DNA from: Balaenoptera acutorostrata
Taxonomy: Eukaryota; Chordata; Mammalia; Artiodactyla; Balaenopteridae
Length of the DNA stretch: 64,000 bases
NCBI RefSeq assembly: GCF_949987535.1
Contig: NC_080075.1
Location: forward strand, 38,562,269 to 38,626,268
Reading direction: 5' to 3'
In this document: positions 55,868-64,000 of the stretch, in pieces
Position numbering within the stretch: the first letter of the stretch is position 1
Layout of the letters: the number at the start of each line of letters is the position of its first letter
Program-made: the position numbers and the translations under genes
The notes under the pieces: generated by a model
Seen by the model: only the letters and a program-made list of their open reading frames with translations
Told to the model about the DNA's origin: nothing
The model's database searches: none

Positions 55868-56035
55868 TAGCCCTGCTTCTCAAACCCACAAGTGCAGGCA
55901 GCACCTGGGGATCTTGTTACAATGCAGATCCTGATTCAGCAGATCTGGGTAGGCACCCAAGATCCTGCATTTCTAAGGGCTCCCAAGTGATGCTGATGCT
56001 GGATCATGGACCACACTAAGAGGCAAGACCCAGAG
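55868..56035 (+). mobile_element. MER5A-like hAT element
   Basis: Reads tgcttctcaaacccacaagt, gcagatcctgattcagcaga, tctgggtaggcacccaagat, cctgcatttctaagggctcc, caagtgatgctgatgctgga, ccacactaagaggcaagacc. Abuts another hAT element. Confidence 0.85.
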
Positions 56036-56227
56036 CAGTGCTGTCCGGTAGAACACGGAAGGGTCTAACCGCGTGGTGTCCAACACATTGGCCACTAGCC
56101 ACCTGTGGCCATCGAGCACTTGAAATATGGCTACTGCAACTGAGAAACTAAAATTTTCATCAATTTCAACTACTTTAAATGTAAATAGCCCCTCTGTGGC
56201 TAGTGTATCCCATACTGGACAGAGCAG
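56036..56227 (+). mobile_element. hAT-type non-autonomous element
   Basis: Ends are inverted repeats: cagtgctgtcc at the left, ggacagagcag at the right. The body has ggccactagccacctgtggc, catcgagcacttgaaatatg, ctactgcaactgagaaacta. A familiar mammalian hAT family with internal deletion. Confidence 0.82.
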
Positions 56228-56351
56228 GGTCCCTCATGAGGTGGGGCTTAGGCTAGCTTGTTATTGAAGAGCCAAAATTCCATGGCAGGTTAAAGCGGGA
56301 TTATTGATTAACAGATTTTTAGAGCCATGGGAGATTAATAGACTCCAACCT

Positions 56352-56745
56352 TGAAGATGTGGTATATATATATAATGGAATATTATTCGATCAAAAAAAA
56401 AATGAAATAATGCCATATGCAGCAACATGGATGGACCTAGAGATTATCATACTAAGTAAAGCAAGCCAAAGACAAATATCATATGCTGTCGCTTATATGT
56501 GGAACCTAAAAAAATGCACAAATGAACTTATTTACAAAACAGAAATAGATTCACAGACAGAGAAAACAAGGTTACCAAAGGAGAAAGGAGGGAGGGATAA
56601 ATTAGGACTTTGGTATTAAAATATACATACCACTATATATAAAATAGATAACCAACAAGGACTTACTGTATAGTACAGGGAACTCTACTCAATATCTTGT
56701 AATAACCTATAAGGGGAAAGATTCTGACAAAGAATATATATACTC
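56352..56745 (+). mobile_element. L1 3' fragment, truncated at both ends
   Basis: Reads gatgtggtatatatatataa, ggaatattattcgatc, tgccatatgcagcaacatgg, gagattatcatactaagtaa, actgtatagtacagggaact, caatatcttgtaataaccta. The final gctgtacacca part and poly(A) are absent, so it was cut at its 3' end too. Confidence 0.85.
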
Positions 56746-56749
56746 TTCT

Positions 56750-57035
56750 TCAACATGGCTGTTGCCAGGAGGCCACAGGTGGGTCTCTCGATAGGGCTGC
56801 TCATGACAACATTGCCCCCAAGAGCAAATGATGAGAGAGCCAGAGAGAGTACCTAGGATGGAAGCTGCAGCCTTTCGTAACCTCAACATGATGTGCTATA
56901 CCATCAATTCTGCTGCATTCTGTTGACCACAGAGTAACCCTGTTGCATTGTGGGAAAGGACTGCACAGGTGTGAGTACCAGGAGTACCAGGGCCACTGGG
57001 GGTCATTTTGGAGGCTGCTCATCACAAAAATGAAA
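56750..57035 (-). mobile_element. Ancient interspersed repeat, family not named
   Basis: Reads gtctctcgatagggctgctc, atgacaacattgcccccaag, agagcaaatgatgagagag, gttgcattgtgggaaaggac, tgcacaggtgtgagtaccag, tcattttggaggctgctcat. I know this pattern as a frequent mammalian repeat but cannot name it or its true orientation firmly. Confidence 0.45.
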
Positions 57036-58207
57036 ATGAAGATAAAACTCACCTGAACCCTCACTCTCCATAAATGATCACTGTAGCACCGAGAGGTAAT
57101 TCCTGTATGTCACATGTATATTTATATGTGTGTATATGGCAGATTTTTTTTCTGACTCTTAACTCATATATTAGTCTCTGTATTTTTCCTCCATTTCCCT
57201 TTCAGCTGGAAATCCAGGCTTTGTTTAACCTCCTTCCTGCATGGAAGATATGCACTCAATTTTTATTATTCTACTGGATACCCTAAATTTCGAACATGCT
57301 TATTTGATGCAACAAAATATAAAGTGAATCAATGTCTTTATTCTCCTCCTAAACAATTCAATGATATTAAAACATTAAATCAGATCATTACGCTCCCATT
57401 TTATAATTACTGTTGTCTAGTGTTTTAGTCCTATCTCATTTTTACATATCCTAAATTAGTTTTATAAATTATTATTATTGTTTTTAGATTTACCCCCTGG
57501 TTTACCTGTTTCTTTACTCACCAATGCTTCTTTCATCCCAAAGCAAGATGAAGTCTTGGCACCTGAAGGTTTCTTTATTTCTTCCTTTCTTTTTTTTTTC
57601 TTGAAAGCTCAGCATTTCTAGGAGTTTGTAATAGGAGAATTTTCAAATCATCTAATTCCCATGTTGCTGGTAATCCCTTTATTCAAGTATTGTAGCAGGG
57701 CTAATATACTTCTTCCTTTTGAAAAACTGAAACCCATTGAAGAGATTATGCGTCTGAAGGGGGCAGGCTGAGAGAAGACTTGAGGCAGCAGGGAGTTAGG
57801 GATGAAGGGAGAAAGGAAAGGCAGGTATTTGAGGAGGGAGGTGGCAAGACCTCAGAGGTGATACTTCAGAGGGTGGGTCTGAGGAAGCCAGTCTCCAGGC
57901 TTTCCAAGATTCCTGCACCCAGGCCAGGCACTAAAGCCCACGGGGACTGAGTGGACAGGGGAGGGAGAAGGCTGCAGTGGGATCTGTGCTTATATATGGT
58001 CAAAAATCACAGGAGCATACTGGTGTTTTGCTGCTGTGGACCAAGGACCCCAGCACAACTGTGGTGATGGGGAGACCTGAGAATCAGTGAAGGCAGATTC
58101 CCACCAGGACAAGTGAGGGTTAGGAAGCAGAATTAAATTGAGTAAAAGGAAATAAAGGACTTAAATATTTCTTGCTCATATAGTTTGCAGGCTGAGATTC
58201 GTACATG

Positions 58208-58210
<3 letters not shown>
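57036..58210. other. Unassigned DNA
   Basis: No gene or clear repeat. AT-rich first half, purine-rich second half (57720-58130). Confidence 0.35.

Positions 58211-58252
<42 letters not shown>
58211..58252. repeat. (CA)21 microsatellite
   Basis: An uninterrupted run of 21 CA units, the longest perfect dinucleotide repeat in the window. Likely polymorphic. Confidence 0.98.
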
Positions 58253-58254
<2 letters not shown>

Positions 58255-58919
58255 TTAAACTGTAGTCTAGTTGTACTTTTGTATCCTGCTTTTTCACCTA
58301 GCTTATATTATGGACATGATGCAATGTGATTATCTACACTCCCCAACCATGTCCACAAAGTTTCCATGGAGAGAGCCAGACATCAGGGCATGTCCTGCTT
58401 CACTGGCTGTGAGGGCAAAGTGCAAGGTCACATTCCTTTCACTCTTCAAAGACCCCACGTCCCAGAGAATCTATCAGGAGAAGCCCTCTCTTCGCTCCCT
58501 GGGAGACCTTGGCCCTATTATAACCTACTATAACCCCAATCCCTCAACCCCGTGCCTCTCAGCCCAGCAGGCGAGGCCTGTTCTGGTGACTCTCACCTGG
58601 AGGCTGGGACACCTTCTCCTCCCCCGCTAGTAGGTGGCTGCTTCTTGGCTGTCACAAGATGTCACCAGCGACTTGGCAGGTGGACGCATTTCCTGTCCTT
58701 AAGGGTGGCAGCGACCCAGGCTATTTCCTCAACCCTGAAACGAAGCTATTAGTTACCATTACAGGTTTTATGTGAATTCAATGAAAAACAAAAGGTTAAA
58801 AGTACTGCGGTGATCACTAAGGCTGACACCCGTGCTCTCATTCTCCCCCTTCTGGAAATGTGGTGGAATTGCACTTCCTTACCCTCAGTGAGGCCTCTCT
58901 TGAGTTTTGGGAGCCAAAG
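58253..58919. other. Unassigned DNA
   Basis: The 119-codon plus frame at 58271-58630 has no known domain. Nothing else is supported. Confidence 0.35.
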
Positions 58920-58931
58920 AAAAGTGGGTGA

Positions 58932-59231
58932 GGGGCTTCCCTGGTGGCGCAGTGGTTCAGGGTCTGCCTGCCAATGCAGGGGACGCGGGTTCGAGACCTG
59001 GTCTGGGAGGATCCCACATGCCACGGAGCAACTGGGCCCATGAGCCACAACTACTGAGCCTGCGCGTCTGGAGCCTGTGCTCCGCAACGGGAGAGGCCGC
59101 GATGGTGAGAGGCCCGCGCACCGCGATGAAGAGTGGCCCCCACTTGCCGCAACTAGAGAAAGCCCTTGCACAGAAACAAAGACCCAACACAGCCAAAAAT
59201 AAAATATAAGTAAATAAATAAATTTAAAAAA
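58932..59231 (+). mobile_element. CHR-2 SINE, short subtype
   Basis: Complete copy with A box tggcgcagtgg and a slightly altered B box (ggttcgagacc). A 12-bp exact duplication AAAAGTGGGTGA (58920-58931 and 59232-59243) flanks it. Confidence 0.95.
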
Positions 59232-59243
59232 AAAAGTGGGTGA

Positions 59244-59505
59244 AAGTGACCCATGTCACTTTGACCCTATGAGCCAATCCATAACTTGTCACATTTTCCT
59301 TCTTCCTGCCACTGCTGCTGTCACCATTCCACACGGTGGCTACTCCATCAGCTGTGGTCCCTGAATGAGACCCATGGAGGAGAGGCCCCAGCCACCTCAA
59401 GATAGGCAGGTGGAATGAATATAAAATAAATCTTTGTTGTCCTGAGCACTGAGATCTGGACATCATTTGTTACCACAGCATAACCTAACCTACCCTAACT
59501 GGTTA
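59244..59505 (+). mobile_element. MaLR-type LTR fragment
   Basis: The 3' part reads gaatataaaataaatctttg, ttgtcctgagcactgagatc, atcatttgttaccacagcat, aacctaacctaccctaactg, which fits the end of an MLT1/MST LTR. The 5' limit is uncertain. Confidence 0.6.
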
Positions 59506-59789
59506 AATTTTTTTAAAAGGATGAACCTACTCAAGGTTACAGAGGCTTAATATTAAAGCAGAAGAGAGGAGAGGATGCAGACAAGCCAGGCCATTTTAGG
59601 GCTCTTCCCCACTCCTCACTCACCGACAGGGGCTTACAGCTGCCTTGAGACGGGACAGCTTCAATGCCTGGACATTGCATAGAACGCTCTCCTTTCCATC
59701 CCTGGCTGAGTCCAGCTCATTATTTTGAGGACATCTCTGCCAGGCCTCCATCTTGCCTGTGAAATAGATGGCCCTGGTGGAGATCGAAT
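59506..59789. other. Unassigned DNA next to RPL29 pseudogene
   Basis: The two minus frames that cover the RPL29 relic (59620-59981) continue into this stretch, but beyond about 59790 their translations no longer resemble RPL29. This may be decayed or unrelated sequence. Confidence 0.4.
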
Positions 59790-60040
59790 TCCCATTCTGC
59801 CCTTGGGCTTTACGAGGGTCCTGACAGCCTGGGCACCACACCCGGGGCCTTGGTGTTGTTGACCTGCATCTTCTTTTGACCCTTGTTGTTGTGCTTCTTG
59901 GCAAAGTGCATGTTTCTGAGGAACTTGGGTCCATCCCCTTAAGAGATTCAGATCTTTTTGATCAGGGTTTCTTGATGCCATGTGTACATGGCGTGGTTCT
60001 TGGCCTCAGCCATGTCTGCAAGGAAGCCGAAGGCTCCTGA
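59790..60040 (-). pseudogene. RPL29: RPL29 processed pseudogene, partial
   Basis: An intronless, broken copy of the gene for ribosomal protein L29, a small basic protein of the large cytosolic subunit. On the minus strand an ATG at 60013-60011 is followed by a segment reading AEAKNH, then, after a deletion of the next residues, HGIKKP with a stop directly behind it. A frameshift later, [18 protein letters not shown] and [10 protein letters not shown] match the RPL29 core, and after another frameshift LVKPKG (59807-59829 area). The C-terminal half cannot be recognised. The bases before the ATG (gcagac) resemble the RPL29 5' UTR. No intron is present and no promoter is visible. RPL29 is a frequent source of retrocopies in mammals. 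I consider the identity firm and the copy dead. Confidence 0.85.
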
Positions 60041-60153
60041 AGCACCTTGAACCAGAGGAGAAATGTAATTTCTTTTTTAAATTAGGAGGAAAAAAGTGAA
60101 CTTTTAAGTTGGACAAAATGTTTTAATGTATAATATTAAAATGATCGCCTTTT

Positions 60154-60367
60154 GGGACTTCCCTGGTGGTCCAGCGGGTAAGACTCCATACTCCCAATGC
60201 AGGGAGTCTGGGTTCGATCCCTGGTCAGGGAACTAGATCCCGCATGCATGCCGCAACTAAGAGCCCACATGCCGCAACTAAAAGAAAAAAAAAGATCCTG
60301 CATGCCACAACTAAGACAGGGTGCAGCCAAAATAAATAAATAAATATTTTAAAATAAATAAATAAAT
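60154..60367 (+). mobile_element. CHR-1-like SINE
   Basis: Begins gggacttccctggtggtcca and has a B box ggttcgatccc, a short body (catgccgcaactaagagccc) and a TAAATAAA tail. The duplication AAAATGATCGCCTTT (60138-60152) and AAAATGATCACCTTT (60368-60382) flanks it with one mismatch. It lacks the CHR-2 body. Confidence 0.9.
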
Positions 60368-60414
60368 AAAATGATCACCTTTATACCAACTCAGTAACCT
60401 CCTTCTTCTATAGT

Positions 60415-60770
60415 AATAGAACCTCTGTGTTTAGCTGGGTACCAGAATAATGGCTCCATTCCCCATCGTTCCTTGCAGCTAGGTGTGGCCGTGTTGCTAG
60501 TTCTGGGCCATTGGGATGTGAGTGGACGTTATACCCTTAGAAGGAAGGGCTTCCTGTCCTCCCTGACCCTCTTTCCCCATTCTGCCAGCAGGACTCTGCA
60601 GACAAGGGCCACACCCTGGGGACGGTGGAGGAAGGAGACCGGAGGGGTGGAGGTCCCGACACCGAGGTGCTGCCCCGCCGGCCCTGGGCTGCTCAGGCCT
60701 GGACGCTGACGTGACAGATGAGTAAACTCTCACCTTTGAAGCTTCCATAATTTGGGGTCTTCATAACAGT
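60415..60770 (+). mobile_element. Possible MaLR-type LTR, diverged
   Basis: Blocks ttccttgcagctaggtgtgg, gttctgggccattgggatgt and the end gcttccataatttggggtct, tcataacag resemble MLT1/MST variants. Overlapping frames of 78 and 83 codons are not genes. Moderate to low certainty. Confidence 0.45.
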
Positions 60771-60784
60771 CAAGCCTACTTTCT

Positions 60785-61124
60785 TTTTTCTTTTCTTTTT
60801 TTTTTAAATAAATTTATTTATTTTATTTATTTTTATTTTTGGCTGCGTTGGGTCTTCGTTGCTGTGCACAGGCTTTCTCTAGTTGTGGCGAGCAGTGGCT
60901 ACTCTTCGTTGCAGTGCGTGGGCTTCTCATTGCTGTGGCTTCTCTTGTTGCAGAGCATGGGCTCTAGGCTCGTGGGCTCAGTAGTTGTGGCACGTGGGCT
61001 CAGTAGTTGTGGCGCACGGGCTTAGTTGCTCTGTGGCATGTGGGATCTTCTCAAACCAGGGTTTGAACCCGTGTCCCCTGCATTGGCAGGCGGATTCTTA
61101 GCCACCGCACCACAAGGGAAGCCC
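60785..61124 (-). mobile_element. CHR-2 SINE, long subtype
   Basis: Antisense copy: T-rich tail at the left, ggctgcgttgggtcttcgtt, repeated ctcagtagttgtggc modules (the mark of the long subtype), head at the right. A 14-bp exact duplication CAAGCCTACTTTCT (60771-60784 and 61125-61138) flanks it. Confidence 0.94.
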
Positions 61125-61138
61125 CAAGCCTACTTTCT

Positions 61139-61864
61139 AATAATAAAGGGGGAAGAAGGTTCTTCACTTTTTTGTGTGTAATGAATTATGAATGCGTTCC
61201 AAGGTCAATCGGAAGAAACCAGGAGAAGGAGAGGTTGAAAGCAAAGAGTGATCCAGGATGATGGTTAAGTGCAAGGGTCCTGAGAAGGCAGGATGAAAGG
61301 GGGTGCAGAGCCCAGCTGGAGGGGCCTGGCCCTGATGGTGGGAGGGACACCACTCCACTCAGATTAAGGGGAATGGCAGATGAGGGGATCTGCGAGCAGG
61401 AGACCTGAGATTTGGGAGCAGGAGTTTGAGGCAGTCCCTTCCTTTTCTCAGGGAAGCAGGAGGGGAGAGAGAAGTAAGAGAGTCAAGCCGGGAGAGTTTA
61501 TGTAAGTGTTCAGGGGTGGGAGAGTGGGCCATGCCTCCTCTCCATCGCTGCTGTGTTGTGTTCTCTAAAAGTACAAGAACTAAAAACCAGACACAATTTA
61601 ACTCACTCTGTCAAGTACCACACAAGGCCATCCCTGAATAGGACTGGAGAAGAAAAAGTTTTTTCTATGATTCAATCATTAAAAACAAGAATATAGAACA
61701 GGTTGGTGGTCTATCCAAAATATTCAATTTATCCAAAAGTTTCAAGCCAAAATGTATTCACTGTCTGTAGTTATCAAATTAAAATAGATCCTTTTGATAA
61801 AAATATCAGGATAACTGAGACCCAAATAAAACACATAAGTGTGGCCATTTCAGCTGTGAATCAG
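61139..61864. other. Unassigned DNA
   Basis: No supported feature. Confidence 0.35.
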
Positions 61865-62082
61865 GCATGGCCAGACACCACGCTAAGCTTCTCACATGGC
61901 TTAGCTCTCGATTCTGTGAAACAGGTATTTTTATCCTTGTTTTATAGATGAGAAAACTGAAGCCAGGAAAGATTAAATAACTGCCCTAAACCATACAGCT
62001 ACCAAAAGAGGATGCCAGAATTTGAACCAAGATGGATCTGACTCAAAAACTCTGCTCTTAACCACTGCCCACTGCCTTCTCT
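61865..62082 (-). mobile_element. MIR SINE
   Basis: Near full-length antisense MIR: tttttatccttgttttatag, atgagaaaactgaagccagg, ccagaatttgaaccaagatg, aactctgctcttaaccactg. Confidence 0.88.
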
Positions 62083-62344
62083 TATCCCAGGAGGAGTGAG
62101 CCAGGACCTGTCAGTCCCAAAGTCTTGCTGCCCTTCTAGAAAGCTATGGAGACTTTATGGAAACAGAACTTCTGGAGGTTGGCCTGATAGCTCAGAGTAG
62201 CCAGTTGAGAAATCAGGTTAGACACACCCTCTACTCCCTCACCAGCCCAGCAACTGTGCTACAGTAAAAGTCATCTAGCTGGTCGGCAGCCTTGCACTTT
62301 CTTCTAGTGGATGTCATACCTGGTGGCCAAATGAACATTAATAA

Positions 62345-62450
62345 GTCATGGTTTTTGTCATGTCACTCTCCTACTCCCCACTGACCCACAGGATAAAGTC
62401 CAGACTCCTTGGCCTGGTACTCAGGGATTCCCCCCCCACCCCGCCCTTCC
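62345..62450 (+). mobile_element. L2 LINE fragment
   Basis: Reads tgtcatgtcactctcctact, ccccactgacccacaggata, aagtccagactccttggcct, as in L2. Confidence 0.7.
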
Positions 62451-62464
62451 CCAATAATCTAGGC

Positions 62465-62870
62465 AGGCTACTGCAGTTAGGAACAAATTCAGCTGTATGT
62501 GATAGAAAACCCAAAATAACCATGATGTAAACAAGATAGAAGTTTCTCCCTAGTACCTAAATGAAAGTCAACAGATTGGCAGTCCAGGGATAGTACGGCA
62601 GCTCCACAGTTATAGGGGCTACAGTTTCATCACTACATCATCTCTAAAGTGTGGCCCTTGTAGTCGTTGTCTCAGATAATGCTAGAGGACCAGTCATCAC
62701 ATATATCTCCCAGACATCAAGATGGAGGAAGGGAGGAAGAAGGGTTAAAGAGGAACTTGTTCTATTTTAAGAGGTTTTCCCAGAAGTTTCTACAAAACAT
62801 CTCTGCTTACATTTCATTGGCCCACACCAAGTCACATGAAAACACATAGCTGAAAGGGAGACTGGGGCAG
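62465..62870 (+). mobile_element. Unnamed ancient interspersed repeat, copy 3
   Basis: Same family as 6640-6960 and 31760-32200: gatagaaaacccaaaataac, gatgtaaacaagatagaagt, ttggcagtccagggatagta, cggcagctcc, tctgcttacatttcattggc, ccacaccaagtcacatgaaa, catagctgaaagggagactg. This is the best-kept of the three copies. Confidence 0.6.
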
Positions 62871-63049
62871 GTAAGCATTACTGCGGGAAGGCTTTAACTA
62901 AGGAATAGGGTAGAACGGATATAGGGGTTGACCATAGCAGCCTCTGGCATTTCTAGAGCTGCCCCATCACTAGGTGCTACCTTGGGAACCCTCTCCAGCT
63001 GTCTGGTCCATTCCTGCCTCCTAAATATGAGCCATGCAGGGACTCCCTA

Positions 63050-63165
63050 GTCCTGTCCCCTGGGAGCATACCAATCCCTATTTCTGTGCTCAGGTCAAGA
63101 CTTGATCTCTTTCTTAAGCCTTTCCTGGCCACCCTGACTTCCGGTGACCTCCCTTCTTCCTTCTA
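63050..63165 (+). mobile_element. L2 LINE fragment, weak
   Basis: Reads ctttcttaagcctttcctgg, ccaccctgacttccggtgac, as in part of L2. Short. Confidence 0.45.
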
Positions 63166-63184
63166 CAGGACCTCTTGGGAAAGG

Positions 63185-63330
63185 AAGCAGAGCAGTGGAA
63201 AGTGCCCAGACTTTAGAGTCTCGTGGTGGCTCTTCTCTCACCCGCTGTGTGATCCTGGGCAGTTTATTCATCTTCCATGAGTCTCAACTATCTCTTCTTA
63301 ACTTCAACAACCTGGAATAGGGAGCATAGT
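63185..63330 (+). mobile_element. MIR SINE, 5' half
   Basis: Reads agcagagcagtggaaagtgc, ccagactttagagtctcgtg, cgctgtgtgatcctgggcag, tttattcatcttccatgagt, as in MIR. Confidence 0.8.
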
Positions 63331-63875
63331 GAGGTAAGGTCTGAATTAATTTTTAAGTCACTGACTCCTTCTCTGTAGAGTTAGGAGAGAGTCATGTTGG
63401 ATCAAGGCTTTTTATTATGAGAGGAGCTGCTATTTGCCCCTTTTAGTTAAAAAAATTTTTTTTGGCAAACAGCGCCTCCCCTGCCCTGGGTGTAAGATCT
63501 TTGTCTTTGACAATTAAAAGGAATAACAGGACTTTTTGCTTGATTTAGCAAGGCAACCCTTCGCTAAGACCCCTTGTTAGGCAGAGTTCTGAAAAGGGAG
63601 GGACACATTTGCAAAACCATCTCAGAGTCTTAAAGGAGGGAAGGAACGAAGACCCCTTTACCCCAAGCTCTCCGAGATTTAAACTTACAAAAGCTCGTTG
63701 GGATGTCATTGACCAAAGTCTGATAGCAGGAAAGGACACCCGGGGCCACAAAGGGGAAGTTTGAGGGAGGTTATGGGGATTCTGGGATGGTGACCTTCAT
63801 ACAAATACGTAATGGCAATCCAGAGGCAGCCACTCTGGCACAGGGTCAGGCTTTGGGAATACATACGTGTGCTCT
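63331..63875. other. Unassigned DNA
   Basis: No supported feature. Confidence 0.35.
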
Positions 63876-63996
63876 TTCTTTTCCTTTGGCTGCACTGAGC
63901 AGCATGGGGGATCTTAATTCCCAGACCAGGGATTGAACCCCCGCCCTGTGCATTGGAAGCACAGACTCTTAACCACTGGACCGCCAGGGAAGTCCC
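63876..63996 (-). mobile_element. CHR-1-like SINE, antisense
   Basis: Plus strand reads tttggctgcactgagcagca, gaccagggattgaacccc (antisense B box region), taaccactggaccgccaggg, aagtccc. The left flank acatacgtg and the last bases of the window (acat) hint at a duplication that continues beyond the window edge. Confidence 0.88.
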
Positions 63997-64000
63997 ACAT

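Noticed and set aside
7161..61124. Regularly repeated sequence as a CRISPR-like array
   Set aside because: The repeats are dispersed SINEs in both orientations with target-site duplications in eukaryotic DNA.

Overview
This window is vertebrate nuclear DNA, and the repeats point to a whale or dolphin (Cetacea). The strongest evidence is a dense set of tRNA-derived SINEs of the CHR-2 type (about 290-370 bp, internal Pol III A and B boxes, TAAATAAATA-like tails). Fourteen copies are visible, plus three shorter CHR-1-like copies. They sit beside cetartiodactyl-style 5'-truncated L1 copies and old mammal-wide repeats (MIR, L2, MER5, MER20, MLT1, MLT2, L1M). CHR SINEs are known from whales, hippopotamus and ruminants, and the young-looking CHR-2 subtype seen here is typical of whales. 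I cannot tell toothed from baleen whale.

I found no intact protein-coding gene and no exon I could defend. The window reads as intergenic or deep-intronic DNA. The longest open frames lie inside SINEs, L1, L2 or LTRs, or show no recognisable protein family. The only host-gene relics are a broken RPL29 processed pseudogene near 59.8-60.0 kb (minus strand) and a 210-bp retroposed 3'-UTR-like fragment at 10.8-11.0 kb whose parent I cannot name.

Layout. 0-10 kb: L1 fragments, an older L1M 3' end, two MIRs, one CHR-2 and an MLT1-like LTR. 10-20 kb: a MIR split by a retrocopy, three CHR-2, L1M 3' ends, MLT1 and MLT2 LTRs. 20-27 kb: few repeats, higher GC, L2 and MIR remnants, one CHR-2. 27-30 kb: an MLT2 LTR, then a nested stack (old L1 split by a younger L1, itself split by three CHR-2). 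30-40 kb: L2, MER5A, L1M, a palindromic MITE and MER20. 40.3-42.5 kb: a shrunken endogenous retrovirus (minus strand) with two LTRs and dead pol pieces. 43-50 kb: old L1 remnants hit by CHR-2 and L1. 50.2-54.1 kb: a second retroviral region with two unlike LTR-like ends and a 247-bp tandem duplication. 54-64 kb: hAT remnants, L1, a (CA)n microsatellite, RPL29 pseudogene and several SINEs.

No genes work together here. What the window records is retroposition history: exact target-site duplications let many insertions be bounded to the base and ordered in time. I found no undescribed molecular system. The most useful observations are the nested stack, two roughly 40-50 bp L1 micro-insertions, the unidentified 3'-UTR retrocopy, the inactive integrase with its 35-residue spacing kept, and the stop-free antisense strand of CHR-2, which makes spurious ORFs.
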